NCBI GenBank assembly: GCA_024280115.1
Contig: JAJRQT010000203.1
Span: 1-64,000, forward strand
DNA: 64,000 bases
Direction of reading: 5' to 3'
Source of the DNA: Bacteroidota bacterium
GTDB lineage: Bacteria; Bacteroidota; Bacteroidia; Cytophagales; Cyclobacteriaceae
The notes beneath the pieces are model-generated. The model was not told where the DNA came from. It worked only from the letters and a program-made list of their open reading frames with translations, and searched no databases. Position 1 is the stretch's first letter. Every line of letters starts with the position of its first letter. Position numbers and translations under genes: made by a program. Positions 16,798-25,670 of the stretch are shown here, in pieces.

Positions 16798-17313
16798 TCA
16801 TGAATTTGCCAATGCTTTCAATATTTTTTTACCCCTGCTTTGAAAACCTGCCGAACTAAATGGCATTTGTTCTTCGATAGAGATTTTAAGCTCTTCACCG
16901 AGTTCGGGATATACTTTAACAATATTGTAAAGATTAGTCATCGCAAATACTTTCACTGCAACTGGTTCTTTACCTGAATTGAGGTATTGAAAACATATAT
17001 CTGCTGTGATCCCCATTAAATCTTCCGGGATGTCAATGAATTGAAGAATACGGAGAGTATTGCGTTTTACAGCCACATGAACAGGTTTTTGCAGATTTTC
17101 AATAATGGATTTCAGATGTTTTTCTATCAGCCAGGGATGAGCTTCTGCGCAATGACTCACCACCCAGGCAGCTCTTTGAGTTATGCGGTAATCGTCTCCC
17201 AGGAAAAGCTCCAATAATTCATCAAAGGCCTCCTGGTTCGGACCAATTTTATTACATAAATATATAGCATGGGGTTTTGAATGTTCCTTAAGTATTTCTT
17301 CTCGGAGTGTCAT
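16798..17313 (-). CDS. HEAT-repeat-like protein, function unknown
   Basis: This 171-residue soluble protein is made of paired helices. Phrases such as DYRITQRAAWVVSHCAEAHP and VKRNTLRILQFIDIP are typical of HEAT/ARM repeats. It has no signal peptide, catalytic motif or membrane segment. Homologues in Bacteroidota are sometimes labelled adenylosuccinate lyase in databases, but none of the lyase signature residues are present, so I do not accept that name. It stands alone between the cys operon and an exported small protein. Confidence 0.75.
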   Translation of the reverse strand: MTLREEILKEHSKPHAIYLCNKIGPNQEAFDELLELFLGDDYRITQRAAWVVSHCAEAHPWLIEKHLKSIIENLQKPVHVAVKRNTLRILQFIDIPEDLMGITADICFQYLNSGKEPVAVKVFAMTNLYNIVKVYPELGEELKISIEEQMPFSSAGFQSRGKKILKALANS

Positions 17314-17534
17314 AGTTAAAATTATATAGGATATTAATTACCACGATTTATTACCATCATTCAAATGCCAAATTAGAAAATACTTAATTAAAAAGTAGGT
17401 AAAATTTTTCCTGGTCCTCAACATTCCATTAGTGAAAATATAAAAGTCACAGCCTTGACATTGGGTTGAAAAAAAGGAATCAGTTAAAAGTTAAGGCAGA
17501 ATTTTCTTATATTGACCTTGAATAAAATATAGCT

Positions 17535-17954
17535 ATGAAATATTTGGCATTTTTTCTCTTGTTCAATATAATTGGTCAGGCAACGGCTCAGGAAAATTTA
17601 TTAACTGCAAAATCAATATATGCTCCTACCTACCAATTCCCTCCTACCAATAAATATATAGCTTCAAATAAAGATTTTCTATCCTTTACTAAAGATCTGA
17701 AATTAGTTTCTATCAGCACTGTTGATTCGGAATTTCATCGAACTTATATGATAAACAAAGATGGTGAAACTGTATCCTCAGGGTTTATGTCATCGTCTTA
17801 TTTTTTACCGAATAATAATTTTATTGTAATAACTGGTAAAAACACAAAGAATAAAGATTCCTTTAATCCTTATGGAGCGTATGATATGGCTTCTGCTATT
17901 ATTTTTGGCACCTTTAATAATTTTATTTCCAGGATTAAAAAAATCAAGCGATAA
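17535..17954 (+). CDS. Small exported protein of unknown function
   Basis: A 139-residue protein with a clear signal peptide (MKYLAFFLLFNIIGQATAQ) and a mature part rich in Ser, Asn and aromatic residues. No domain is recognisable. A tract near the C terminus (MASAIIFGTFNNFISRI) is hydrophobic and is followed by a basic end, KKIKR. It is flanked by about 200 bp of AT-rich spacer on each side and appears to be its own transcription unit. It could equally be a lineage-specific orphan gene. Confidence 0.6.
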   Translation: MKYLAFFLLFNIIGQATAQENLLTAKSIYAPTYQFPPTNKYIASNKDFLSFTKDLKLVSISTVDSEFHRTYMINKDGETVSSGFMSSSYFLPNNNFIVITGKNTKNKDSFNPYGAYDMASAIIFGTFNNFISRIKKIKR

Positions 17955-18091
17955 CCTCGGTATTCAATCAGGTATCATGAAATTCGATAATATTCCGGTT
18001 GATATCGTCATCTTTTAGACTATTTAAACCAAACATCATTTACCTGTAATATTTCCTCCCAATATCAATTATTAATCAGTGCATTATATTT

Positions 18092-18099
18092 TATGTTTG
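18092..18099 (+). promoter_or_regulatory. Candidate Bacteroidota -7 promoter element
   Basis: TATGTTTG matches the TAnnTTTG consensus of Bacteroidota housekeeping promoters and sits about 33 bases before the start of the OmpA/PD40 gene. No clear TTTG element is found at the usual -33 distance, so confidence is low. Confidence 0.3.
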
Positions 18100-18124
18100 A
18101 AGCTTTAATTCAAGTAATTGAAAT

Positions 18125-20449
18125 ATGATCATGAAGCACAGGATAAGGGAAATGGTAGTGATGGTAGTGCTCCTTGCAGTTGTCATCCAATCTTTTGCAC
18201 AAGACATTAATGTTTTGAAAACCAGTAATAAGGCGGAAAAGCTTTTTCAAGTCAGGAATTATTCTGATGCTCTTCCGCTCTATTTACAATTGGAAAATGT
18301 AGGATCTGAAATCGAATATTTAAATTATAAAATCGCAAAATGTCTGAAGGAATCAAAGGAAGTGAATGACAGGGTGAGATCTTTGACATATTTCGAAAGG
18401 ATAAAAGTTGCAGAGTTTAAGCATATCCCATTTCACTACTACCTCGATATTGCGGATGCTTATTACGATAACGAACAACTTGAACAGGCATTGGTATTTT
18501 ATAACAAACAGTTTGAATTTGCCGGAAGTGATCGCCGCGAGCAAAGGATTCTCGAAATTAAGATTCAGCAAACCAAGAATGCTTATAATATTATGCGCAT
18601 TCCAAAAAATGTAACTATAAAAAGCGTTGGCAACGGAATAAATTCAGAATATACGGAGTATAATCCTGTGGTATCCGTTGATGAAAGAATATTAGCGTTT
18701 ACGGTATTAAAACCAATCAGTGGAAAGCCCGGTGCACAGCTCACTGAAGAGATTAACATTGCCTATAATGAGACAGGTTCGTGGTCAATGCCCAAGAAAA
18801 TCACGGTTCAAACTCAAAATAACTATGGAACCGCTGGTATTTCAGCAGACGGTAACCAAATGCTGATTTTTATCGGAGATCATTCCAGTGGTTCTATTTA
18901 TAAAATCAAAAAAGAGGGAAATGAATGGAGCAGGCCTTCTCCTTTAGGGGCAAACGTGCAGTCAAAATATCTTGAAAGTACTGCCAGTCTTACCCCTGAT
19001 AATAAAACCATTTATTTTGCCAGCAACAGACCTGGTGGTTATGGAGGTATGGATATTTATAAATCAGTCAGAAAGGATGATGGTACCTGGGGAAGGGCGG
19101 AAAATCTTGGCAAAACAATTAATTCTAAAGCAAATGAAGATGCACCATTTATCCATCCGGGTAAACAATTATTGTTTTTCACAACTGATGGTCACAGTGG
19201 CATGGGGGGGAATGACATTTACAAGTCAGAATTGAAAAATGGACAATGGTCAACGCCAAAAAATATGGGTTATCCTATCAATACCACTGCAAACGATAAC
19301 TATTTCACACTGATCGCAGACGGTTCGAGGGGGTATTTTTCATCAGATCGTAAAGGCGGTTTGGGCGGTCAGGATATTTATGTGATGGATATGCCCGACG
19401 ATTACGAAACTATTCCTTTGACCATGATTAAAGGAAGAATACTAAATACAGATACGGGGAAACCGCTACCTACAAAAATTTATCTGATTGATACAGAATC
19501 TAATGAGAAGGTGGATTATGTCTATCATCCGAATCAGAAAACAGGAGATTATTTAGTGATTCTGCCACCAAATAAAAGTTACGATATGATCATTGAGTCG
19601 GAGGGATTTTTACCTTACACACTCAATATTGATGTTCCAAACCAGACAGAATTCTATGAGCTTTATCAAAAAATATATTTAAAGACCATCAAGCATTTCG
19701 ATATTGTAGTAGGGCAGGAGGTTGAGATAAAAAATGCTTTTTATGATACACATGAACAAAGCGTAGAAAGAATGCGAATGGAGCATGAGGCAGCTTTAAT
19801 TGAACATGACAGTATTGATGTATATGAATTGATGGGCAATTTAATGGATGCCGGTGACCAGGCAGGGATTGATTATCTGCTTGAATTGTTGCTCTTAGAA
19901 AATCCGATTGATGAGTTAGATTTTAAAGACAGTAATGAAAAGCTGCAGACGGCAAAAAGAGTATATTACTATGATGAAAGTGATGAAAGCAAATTTGAAA
20001 AGAAATTTGTTGGTGATAAAAAAATATACTCGCTTCCGACAATGTTCGTGACAAAAATAGCCGAAGAACAAAAGTTAGCATCAAAAACGAAATCAGCAAA
20101 TTATGATAAAAATGTATTGTCAGAAAGTGTGAAAATTTATTTTGATGGAGGAAAGAGCGATTTAGCAAAGAAATATGAGTCGGATCTGGATAAGATATTA
20201 GTGGAACTGAAGGAGTATCCTGGCCTTGGCGTTGAGATATCCGGTTATGCTTCTTCTGAAGGTGATGAAGAATACAATAAAAAATTGTCGAATCAAAGGG
20301 CAATATCGGTACTGGACTATGTAAATCACAGGGGTGTGGTTAGGCGAAGAATTGTAGCCAAAGGTTATGGCGCTTCGGAAAATGAAGGGGCAAGCAAAGA
20401 AGAGAGTCGCAGAGTAGAATTAAAAATTATAGACCTCAACGAAATTTAA
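18125..20449 (+). CDS. TPR / PD40-propeller / OmpA-domain outer-membrane-associated protein
   Basis: A 774-residue exported protein with domains in this order: signal peptide ending SFAQ, TPR-like helices (about 30-160), a PD40/WD40-like propeller (about 165-440, with repeats such as TIYFASNRPGGYGGMDIY and GYFSSDRKGGLGGQDIY), a carboxypeptidase-regulatory-like beta domain (about 440-520), a linker, and a C-terminal OmpA peptidoglycan-binding domain (about 670-770: IYFDGGKSDLA, ISGYASSEGDEEYNKKLSNQRA). The same order occurs in PorE-type proteins of type IX secretion and gliding, and in many related Bacteroidota envelope proteins, so PorE identity is only a possibility. A hairpin terminator follows. 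Confidence 0.88.
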   Translation: MIMKHRIREMVVMVVLLAVVIQSFAQDINVLKTSNKAEKLFQVRNYSDALPLYLQLENVGSEIEYLNYKIAKCLKESKEVNDRVRSLTYFERIKVAEFKHIPFHYYLDIADAYYDNEQLEQALVFYNKQFEFAGSDRREQRILEIKIQQTKNAYNIMRIPKNVTIKSVGNGINSEYTEYNPVVSVDERILAFTVLKPISGKPGAQLTEEINIAYNETGSWSMPKKITVQTQNNYGTAGISADGNQMLIFIGDHSSGSIYKIKKEGNEWSRPSPLGANVQSKYLESTASLTPDNKTIYFASNRPGGYGGMDIYKSVRKDDGTWGRAENLGKTINSKANEDAPFIHPGKQLLFFTTDGHSGMGGNDIYKSELKNGQWSTPKNMGYPINTTANDNYFTLIADGSRGYFSSDRKGGLGGQDIYVMDMPDDYETIPLTMIKGRILNTDTGKPLPTKIYLIDTESNEKVDYVYHPNQKTGDYLVILPPNKSYDMIIESEGFLPYTLNIDVPNQTEFYELYQKIYLKTIKHFDIVVGQEVEIKNAFYDTHEQSVERMRMEHEAALIEHDSIDVYELMGNLMDAGDQAGIDYLLELLLLENPIDELDFKDSNEKLQTAKRVYYYDESDESKFEKKFVGDKKIYSLPTMFVTKIAEEQKLASKTKSANYDKNVLSESVKIYFDGGKSDLAKKYESDLDKILVELKEYPGLGVEISGYASSEGDEEYNKKLSNQRAISVLDYVNHRGVVRRRIVAKGYGASENEGASKEESRRVELKIIDLNEI

Positions 20450-20473
20450 AATTAATTAGTCTTGTTTCCATGG

Positions 20474-20507
20474 AAAAGCCTGAATACTAAATTCAGGCTT
20501 TTTTTTT
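20474..20507 (+). terminator. Rho-independent terminator
   Basis: A perfect 12-bp stem (AAAAGCCTGAAT with its complement), a 5-base loop and a run of T follow the OmpA/PD40 gene by 24 bases. Confidence 0.9.
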
Positions 20508-20537
20508 GGTTTCATTTTATATTTCATTTTCTCAATC

Positions 20538-20545
20538 TATCTTTG
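20538..20545 (+). promoter_or_regulatory. Candidate -7 promoter element for the SDR gene
   Basis: TATCTTTG fits TAnnTTTG and lies 20 bases before the SDR start, after the terminator. The -33 element is not evident. Confidence 0.35.
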
Positions 20546-20564
20546 AATAATTTTTTTACGAACA

Positions 20565-21365
20565 ATGATTTTTATGAAATCCGGAAAGGATTATGCACTG
20601 ATTACCGGGGCTAGTTTGGGTATTGGTAGAGCAATTGCAAGAGAATTGTCAGAAAGGAATTTTAATACCCTCCTGGTTGCTTTAGACACTCCTGAATTGA
20701 AGCAGTTGGAGATTGAGATTAGAGAAACTTACAGGACCAAAACAGACTCCTTCGGCATTGACCTGACAGACAAAAACTCAGCTCAACAAATTTATGACTG
20801 GTGTAAAAATAACGCTTACAACGTTTCTATTCTCATCAACAATGCAGGTTTTGGGGAAGGTGGATATTTTGAAGATATCTCCCTCGAAAAATATTGCAAG
20901 ATGATTGATCTGAACAATAAATCTTATGTCTCAATTATACATAAGTTCCTGCCTGACATGAAGAGGCTGAAGGAAAGCCATATTATGAATACAAGTAGTA
21001 TGGAGGCAACACTTCCTCTACCTTACAAAGCCGTTTATACGGGAACTAAAAATTTCATTTATGCATACTCCCTGGCACTCAACGAAGAAGTTAGACAATT
21101 TGGTGTAAAGGTAAGTATTCTTTGTCCTGGCAGTGTATTGACAAATAAAGATGGTTTAGAAAGGTTGAAATCCCAGGGTAGAAAAGCAAAATTACTTTTA
21201 TATATGCCGGACGAGGTGGCGAGAATAGCTGTAAAAAATATGCTAAAAGGTATGTTGATAATTAATCCGGGGATTATGAACTGGTGGATTACTAAAATTG
21301 CGAAATTTATTCCAACCAGAATTAAAATGAGAATATTGGAAAAAATATTCAAGGTCTATAAATAG
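20565..21365 (+). CDS. Short-chain dehydrogenase/reductase
   Basis: This 266-residue NAD(P)-dependent oxidoreductase of the classical SDR type has the cofactor motif TGASLGIG at 14-21, NNAG at 92-95, a catalytic Ser at about 144, and Tyr158/Lys162 in YTGTK. The C terminus ends in a hydrophobic and basic stretch (WWITKIAKFIPTRIKM) that may associate with membrane, as in SDRs that act on lipids. No neighbour indicates the substrate. An ATG at 20574 (MKSGKD) is an equally plausible start. Confidence 0.88.
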   Translation: MIFMKSGKDYALITGASLGIGRAIARELSERNFNTLLVALDTPELKQLEIEIRETYRTKTDSFGIDLTDKNSAQQIYDWCKNNAYNVSILINNAGFGEGGYFEDISLEKYCKMIDLNNKSYVSIIHKFLPDMKRLKESHIMNTSSMEATLPLPYKAVYTGTKNFIYAYSLALNEEVRQFGVKVSILCPGSVLTNKDGLERLKSQGRKAKLLLYMPDEVARIAVKNMLKGMLIINPGIMNWWITKIAKFIPTRIKMRILEKIFKVYK

Positions 21366-21690
21366 AGGCCTTCCTAAAATCGGAAAAATTCGAAAAAAAT
21401 AAATAACTTTTTATATAGACGGATTTAAGTAATGTCTGAACCGGGAAATTATAGAGTATCACAAATGCGTTTAGTTCTGTTATTATAATGGAAATGGACT
21501 TTATTCTGAGCCGGAGTTCTTTTTCCAATGAATTCGAAATGGCTATAAACCCATTGATTCCAATCTTTCAGAATTCTCAACAATCCAACAGCTTCGGTCT
21601 TCCGAGCTCCCGGCTTCGGTCTTTTTCAAGTAACATCAATTAAATCCAACCACCGCAGGTGGATTCGTGATAGAGAGCTGCATTTTCTTT
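21366..21690. other. 325-bp intergenic region with small hairpins
   Basis: Between two convergent genes there is no gene. The stretch holds a twice-repeated GCTTCGGTCTT (21591 and 21613) that makes a bulged hairpin with CCGAGCT at 21602-21608. A second hairpin at 21643-21665 has the stem CCACC/GGTGG. Either may act as terminator or be a palindromic repeat. Confidence 0.5.
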
Positions 21691-22716
21691 TTAACTAACG
21701 CCAATAGGTTTTACAAGTACCTTTCCAAGCGTCATATTATCCAAATATGTTGATATCCCTTCAACAGCGTTATCCAGAGACACCCTCTTGTGAATTGTAG
21801 TATGATTTCCACTGGAAATGTATTTTTGAATCTTGTTGAAGGTCAAGAGTAAATTGACAATGTTTTGTTGATTGATCCACTCAGAGGCCCAAAATCCACT
21901 TAGTTTTTTCTTTTCAAAAATCAACTTCCCCGGATTCGTTATGCAAGCTTGCTCTGACAACCCCCCATATACCATTACTTCTCCACTTACCGGAAGGGCT
22001 TCAATAAGATTAAAAGTCATATCTCCGGAAACGGCATCAAACGCAATTGTAACATTGAGTTCATGGAAAATTTTTGAAAGCTTAGTTAGAAAATCATTAT
22101 CTGAGCTATTGACAATGTATTTGGCTCCTTGTTGTTTTAATAGCGTCACCTGTTCTTCTCTTCTAACAATATTGACAATAGGCAGCTTCTTTTCGAGGCA
22201 TAATTTATTCATCATTTGACCCAAAGCACTGGCCGCTGCTGTATTTGCAATGGCTCTGTGTTTTCCCTTTTTAGCGATATCGAGCATGGCAACGACGGAT
22301 AATGGATTTACCATGAGCATTGAACCTTGCTCCAAATCAACACCCTTTTTAAGTGGAATTACAAAATTGTTCCTGGTGACCATATATTCCGCCCAGGTTC
22401 CATTGCCATCGATAGGAGCAAAGCAGGCTACTCTCTTCCCAAGTAGTCTTTTAGACATGAAACCATTTCCTGTAGCTACAACAGTGCCACTCGCTTCAAA
22501 ACCGGGAATGACCGGCAAGGATTTTTTACTGGAATACATACCCCGTATGAAGCTGCTATCAGAAGGATTTACAGGAGAACTGTCAATTTTTATCAATACT
22601 TCACTTTTAGTTGGGGTGGGTGTGTCAACTTCGGTGAGTTCGGGTTTGGCATTAAACTCTGTTAAAACCAATGCCTTCATTTTATTGGGGATGTTCAATA
22701 AGGAACTATTATTCAT
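21691..22716 (-). CDS. Zinc-independent MDR alcohol dehydrogenase / quinone oxidoreductase-like
   Basis: This 341-residue medium-chain reductase has the GroES-like opening (VLIKIDSSPVNPSDSSFIRG, IPGFEASGTVVA) typical of NADPH:quinone oxidoreductases. The nucleotide-binding region is NTAAASALGQMM in place of the usual glycine-rich loop, and the catalytic-zinc ligands are absent. It probably reduces quinones or activated alkenes with NADPH. Translation could begin at the second Met (MKALVL). It lies downstream of the molybdenum cofactor genes on the same strand but is separated by a hairpin, so linkage is doubtful. Confidence 0.85.
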   Translation of the reverse strand: MNNSSLLNIPNKMKALVLTEFNAKPELTEVDTPTPTKSEVLIKIDSSPVNPSDSSFIRGMYSSKKSLPVIPGFEASGTVVATGNGFMSKRLLGKRVACFAPIDGNGTWAEYMVTRNNFVIPLKKGVDLEQGSMLMVNPLSVVAMLDIAKKGKHRAIANTAAASALGQMMNKLCLEKKLPIVNIVRREEQVTLLKQQGAKYIVNSSDNDFLTKLSKIFHELNVTIAFDAVSGDMTFNLIEALPVSGEVMVYGGLSEQACITNPGKLIFEKKKLSGFWASEWINQQNIVNLLLTFNKIQKYISSGNHTTIHKRVSLDNAVEGISTYLDNMTLGKVLVKPIGVS

Positions 22717-22751
22717 TCAGTTTAAAGTTTAAATTAATCTGGATTAATCGT

Positions 22752-22774
22752 GCAATTGTTATTTTAACAATTGC
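22752..22774 (-). terminator. Perfect hairpin at the end of the MobA-type gene
   Basis: The 10-bp stem GCAATTGTTA with loop TTT overlaps the stop codon of the reverse-strand cofactor gene. It lacks a T-run, so it may be a weak terminator or an mRNA 3'-end stabiliser. Confidence 0.45.
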
Positions 22775-23907
22775 ATTACTTTTTCATATTCATCCGGGCT
22801 GTTCGCATTTAAAAGCGCTGTTGCATCAGTTGCCTTCAATACTTCTGTATTTGAATTAATTAATACCTTCCTGGGACAGGAGTACCCTAATGAAAGAAAA
22901 TGTAATAGGGCAGGGTAGGCCTTTGGTTCCCAGATGGTAATCAATGGTTCTGGAAATTTAGTTTCTGGGTTATAAAAAGTAGAGGCAATTTTTGATGGAT
23001 TTCTACCATCGATCAATTCCATAATGGTCCCTTCATTAACTAATGGCAAATCACAAGCCACTACTATCCATGCACGATTTGGAAAAGCCCTGAATGCGCT
23101 GATAATAGCTCCAAATGGCCCTAAACCAGAAATGCTGTCAGGAATGGTAAGATATTCACTCCCCATTTCATCTACTTGTTCCGGGCGGCATGAGATATAA
23201 GTGTTTTCCGTAAAATTTTCAAGGATATGATACAGGTATGATCTTTGGGGAATTCCATGATAATCAATCAGGCCTTTATCTTTTCCCATGCGTTCGCTTT
23301 TTCCCCCTGCCAATACTAATCCATTTAATCCCGGGACATTCATTAATAGCAAATCATGTATAAGACCAGAGACTTTAGATAGCTCATTTATATTATAAAT
23401 TGGTTGAATATCAAGCTCTTTACCAAGATGGTCTTCAAGATATTTTGGCAGAAAATCATCATCATTTTGTCTTAAAATAGCTATCGGATGTTTGATTTTT
23501 TCCAGCTTTTTCTCCAGGGGTTTTCTATCATCTACAATCACAATTTGCATCGCAGCCTCAAAATGATTCCCATTCACCAAGACCAGGTCAAACTCATTGA
23601 ACAGCCTATTTCTTTCAAATTTATCCAGCGAACCTGCGAAATCAATTCTGTTAAATTTTATCTTATTAGTATAAATAAAATTAGCGCCGGAATTCATGTG
23701 AACCGGGACATCCTCTTTTTCGGTTTTGTGGTCTGCGTCCACATAGGCGATATTAAACCCATTCAAATCCTCAATCAGTCGTTGGGCAATTTTCTTAATT
23801 TCACTGCATGGAGTCCCCATGATGGCAATTTCCATTCTGCCAAAATTTCCAAAATTTGCCTTTGCTGTTTTGGCGTGTTTTCTATGTTTATTTTGTTTCA
23901 AAGTCAC
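22759..23907 (-). CDS. mobA: MobB-like / MobA fusion: molybdenum cofactor guanylyltransferase
   Basis: The C-terminal half (about 193-382) is a MobA nucleotidyltransferase: LVLAGGKSERMGKDKG binds GTP, and ACDLPLV is the metal-binding segment. It would attach GMP to molybdopterin. The N-terminal half (about 25-190) follows the MobB layout (AYVDADHKTE, DLVLVNGNHF), but where MobB has its Walker A loop this protein reads GTPCSEIKK, so it probably does not bind GTP in the usual way. The chosen start overlaps the end of moaC by 20 bases. A shorter start at 23835 (MEIAIMG) is possible, though the upstream NKHRKHAKTAK.NFGNFGR segment reads like a real conserved N terminus. Confidence 0.87.
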   Translation of the reverse strand: MTLKQNKHRKHAKTAKANFGNFGRMEIAIMGTPCSEIKKIAQRLIEDLNGFNIAYVDADHKTEKEDVPVHMNSGANFIYTNKIKFNRIDFAGSLDKFERNRLFNEFDLVLVNGNHFEAAMQIVIVDDRKPLEKKLEKIKHPIAILRQNDDDFLPKYLEDHLGKELDIQPIYNINELSKVSGLIHDLLLMNVPGLNGLVLAGGKSERMGKDKGLIDYHGIPQRSYLYHILENFTENTYISCRPEQVDEMGSEYLTIPDSISGLGPFGAIISAFRAFPNRAWIVVACDLPLVNEGTIMELIDGRNPSKIASTFYNPETKFPEPLITIWEPKAYPALLHFLSLGYSCPRKVLINSNTEVLKATDATALLNANSPDEYEKVMQLLK

Positions 23908-24364
23908 TTTTACCTCCGGATTTTGATAATAGCTTTATTTCTTTTATAACGATGTCATGCGATAGTCCTTTACACATATCATAGACGGTAAGCGCTGCTA
24001 TAGAGGCTGCGGTAAGCGCTTCCATTTCAACCCCGGTTTTTGATTCAATACTGGTTTCGGTCAGGATAATCATCTCATCTTTTTCATTTATATGAATATC
24101 AATAGCGCAATTATCCAATGCCAGTGGATGGCATAACGGGATCAGATCGCTTGTTTTTTTTGCACCCATAATTCCAGCCAAAATCGCAGTCTGAAACACA
24201 CCACCCTTCTTAGTTTCTACTTCAGATCCGTTAAAATGTTTCAAAACTTCATCCGGCAGCATCACAGTAGCCCGGGCCCTGGCAACTCTTTTTGTTGCTT
24301 TTTTATTTCCCACATCCACCATCTTTGCTTTCCCCGCTTCATCAAGATGACTAAATTCTCTCAT
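23888..24364 (-). CDS. moaC: Cyclic pyranopterin monophosphate synthase MoaC
   Basis: This is the second half-reaction of molybdenum cofactor synthesis, forming cyclic pyranopterin monophosphate after MoaA. The 158-residue protein has the family blocks VDVGNKKATKRVARA, GVFQTAILAGIMGAKKTSDLIPLCHPL (with the catalytic CHP), SIESKTGVEMEALTAAS and TVYDMCKG. It is full length. It is the first gene of a reverse-strand pair with the MobA fusion and is divergent from moeA, with 59 bases between the two starts that must hold both promoters. Confidence 0.96.
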   Translation of the reverse strand: MREFSHLDEAGKAKMVDVGNKKATKRVARARATVMLPDEVLKHFNGSEVETKKGGVFQTAILAGIMGAKKTSDLIPLCHPLALDNCAIDIHINEKDEMIILTETSIESKTGVEMEALTAASIAALTVYDMCKGLSHDIVIKEIKLLSKSGGKSDFETK

Positions 24365-24423
24365 GTTTAATGTTTTTAATGAGACGATAATTAGCTTATT
24401 TTAACCAATAATCCAAATGAGAA

Positions 24424-25632
24424 ATGATTGAAGTAAAAGAAGCCGTTAAAATAATTGAATCATCAATTCCTGAATTACCCAAAATCACTGTGCCACTCGT
24501 AAAATCTCTTGGGCGTGTACTTCGGCAGGAAATTGTTGCTGACACGGATTTTCCACCATTCAATAGGGTTATGATGGATGGCATCGCTGTAAAATATGAA
24601 GATTTACAAAAAGGCCTAACTTCATTTAGTATCACTGGGGTTCAAGCTGCCGGAAGTCCTCAGTTGACTTTGTCAGGAAATGGTAATTGCTTCGAAGTTA
24701 TGACGGGATCGGTTGCTCCTACAAATGCCGATGTAGTCATTCCTTATGAAGATGTTAGCATTGATTCGGAAAAAAAGCTGGCTGTCGTCAATATTCCGGA
24801 TATAAAAAAAGGTAAAAATATTCATAGGAAAGGAACTGATAAAAAGAAAGGAGATTTATTGATTTCAGAAGGTACTACAATCGGTCCGCCTGAAATCGCG
24901 GTTGCGGCATCTGTTGGAATGACGGAGTTGTGGGTCACGAAAAATCCCTCAGTAGCCATCATTTCTACCGGTGATGAATTAGTTGATATAAGCGATCAAC
25001 CATTACCTCATCAAATCCGAAAATCAAATGTTTATGCCATTGCTGCTGAACTGAAGATGTTTGGGATAAAATCCGATATTTTTCATATTAAGGATGAGGA
25101 AGAAAGGTTGGTCGTTGAACTGGGAGCAGTCTTAGATAGCCATGATGTGCTCATTTTAAGTGGTGGCGTTTCAAAGGGTAAATTTGATTTTATCCCGGAT
25201 GTACTTGAAAAATTAGGGGTGGATAAACTTTTTCATAGAATCAAACAAAAGCCCGGGAAACCATTTTGGTTTGGAGTAAAAGGAGATGAAAAAGTGGTGT
25301 TCGCCTTCCCTGGTAATCCGGTTTCTACATTTCTGTGCTTTTATAAATATTTTGTCCCGTGGGTAAAAAATGCTTTGGGAATGAAAGTTACCGTAGATAA
25401 AAAAGCATTATTATCTGAAGATTTTAACATTAAAACCGGTCTCACATATTTTTTACAAGTTTATGCGAAAATTGATGAATTCGGGAAATTAATAGCATTC
25501 CCAAATGTAGGTCGTGGTTCCGGAGATCATGCCAATTTACTGAACAGCAATGCATTTCTCGAGTTGCCCGGTAATACGTTTGAATTTAAAAAAGGGGAGG
25601 TGTTTCCTTTAATTCCTTTTAGAAGTTTATAA
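24424..25632 (+). CDS. moeA: Molybdopterin molybdotransferase MoeA
   Basis: This enzyme inserts molybdate into adenylylated molybdopterin. The 402-residue protein is full length, with the MoeA N-terminal region (DTDFPPFNRVMMDGIAV), the VMTGSVAPTNADVVIPYE segment, the MoCF-binding core TGDELV and SGGVSKGKFDF, and the KPGKPFWFG and FPGNPVSTFLCF motifs. The divergent moaC/moeA layout suggests shared control. moaA, moaE and mogA are not in the window, so the rest of the pathway must be elsewhere. Confidence 0.96.
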   Translation: MIEVKEAVKIIESSIPELPKITVPLVKSLGRVLRQEIVADTDFPPFNRVMMDGIAVKYEDLQKGLTSFSITGVQAAGSPQLTLSGNGNCFEVMTGSVAPTNADVVIPYEDVSIDSEKKLAVVNIPDIKKGKNIHRKGTDKKKGDLLISEGTTIGPPEIAVAASVGMTELWVTKNPSVAIISTGDELVDISDQPLPHQIRKSNVYAIAAELKMFGIKSDIFHIKDEEERLVVELGAVLDSHDVLILSGGVSKGKFDFIPDVLEKLGVDKLFHRIKQKPGKPFWFGVKGDEKVVFAFPGNPVSTFLCFYKYFVPWVKNALGMKVTVDKKALLSEDFNIKTGLTYFLQVYAKIDEFGKLIAFPNVGRGSGDHANLLNSNAFLELPGNTFEFKKGEVFPLIPFRSL

Positions 25633-25670
25633 ATCGCGGTCTAATGATCAAGCAGGAAACAAATAAGTGA

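Noticed and set aside
16798-17313. Adenylosuccinate lyase for the HEAT-like gene
   Set aside because: No fumarase/lyase signature (SSxMPxKxN) or catalytic His is present and the protein is far too short.
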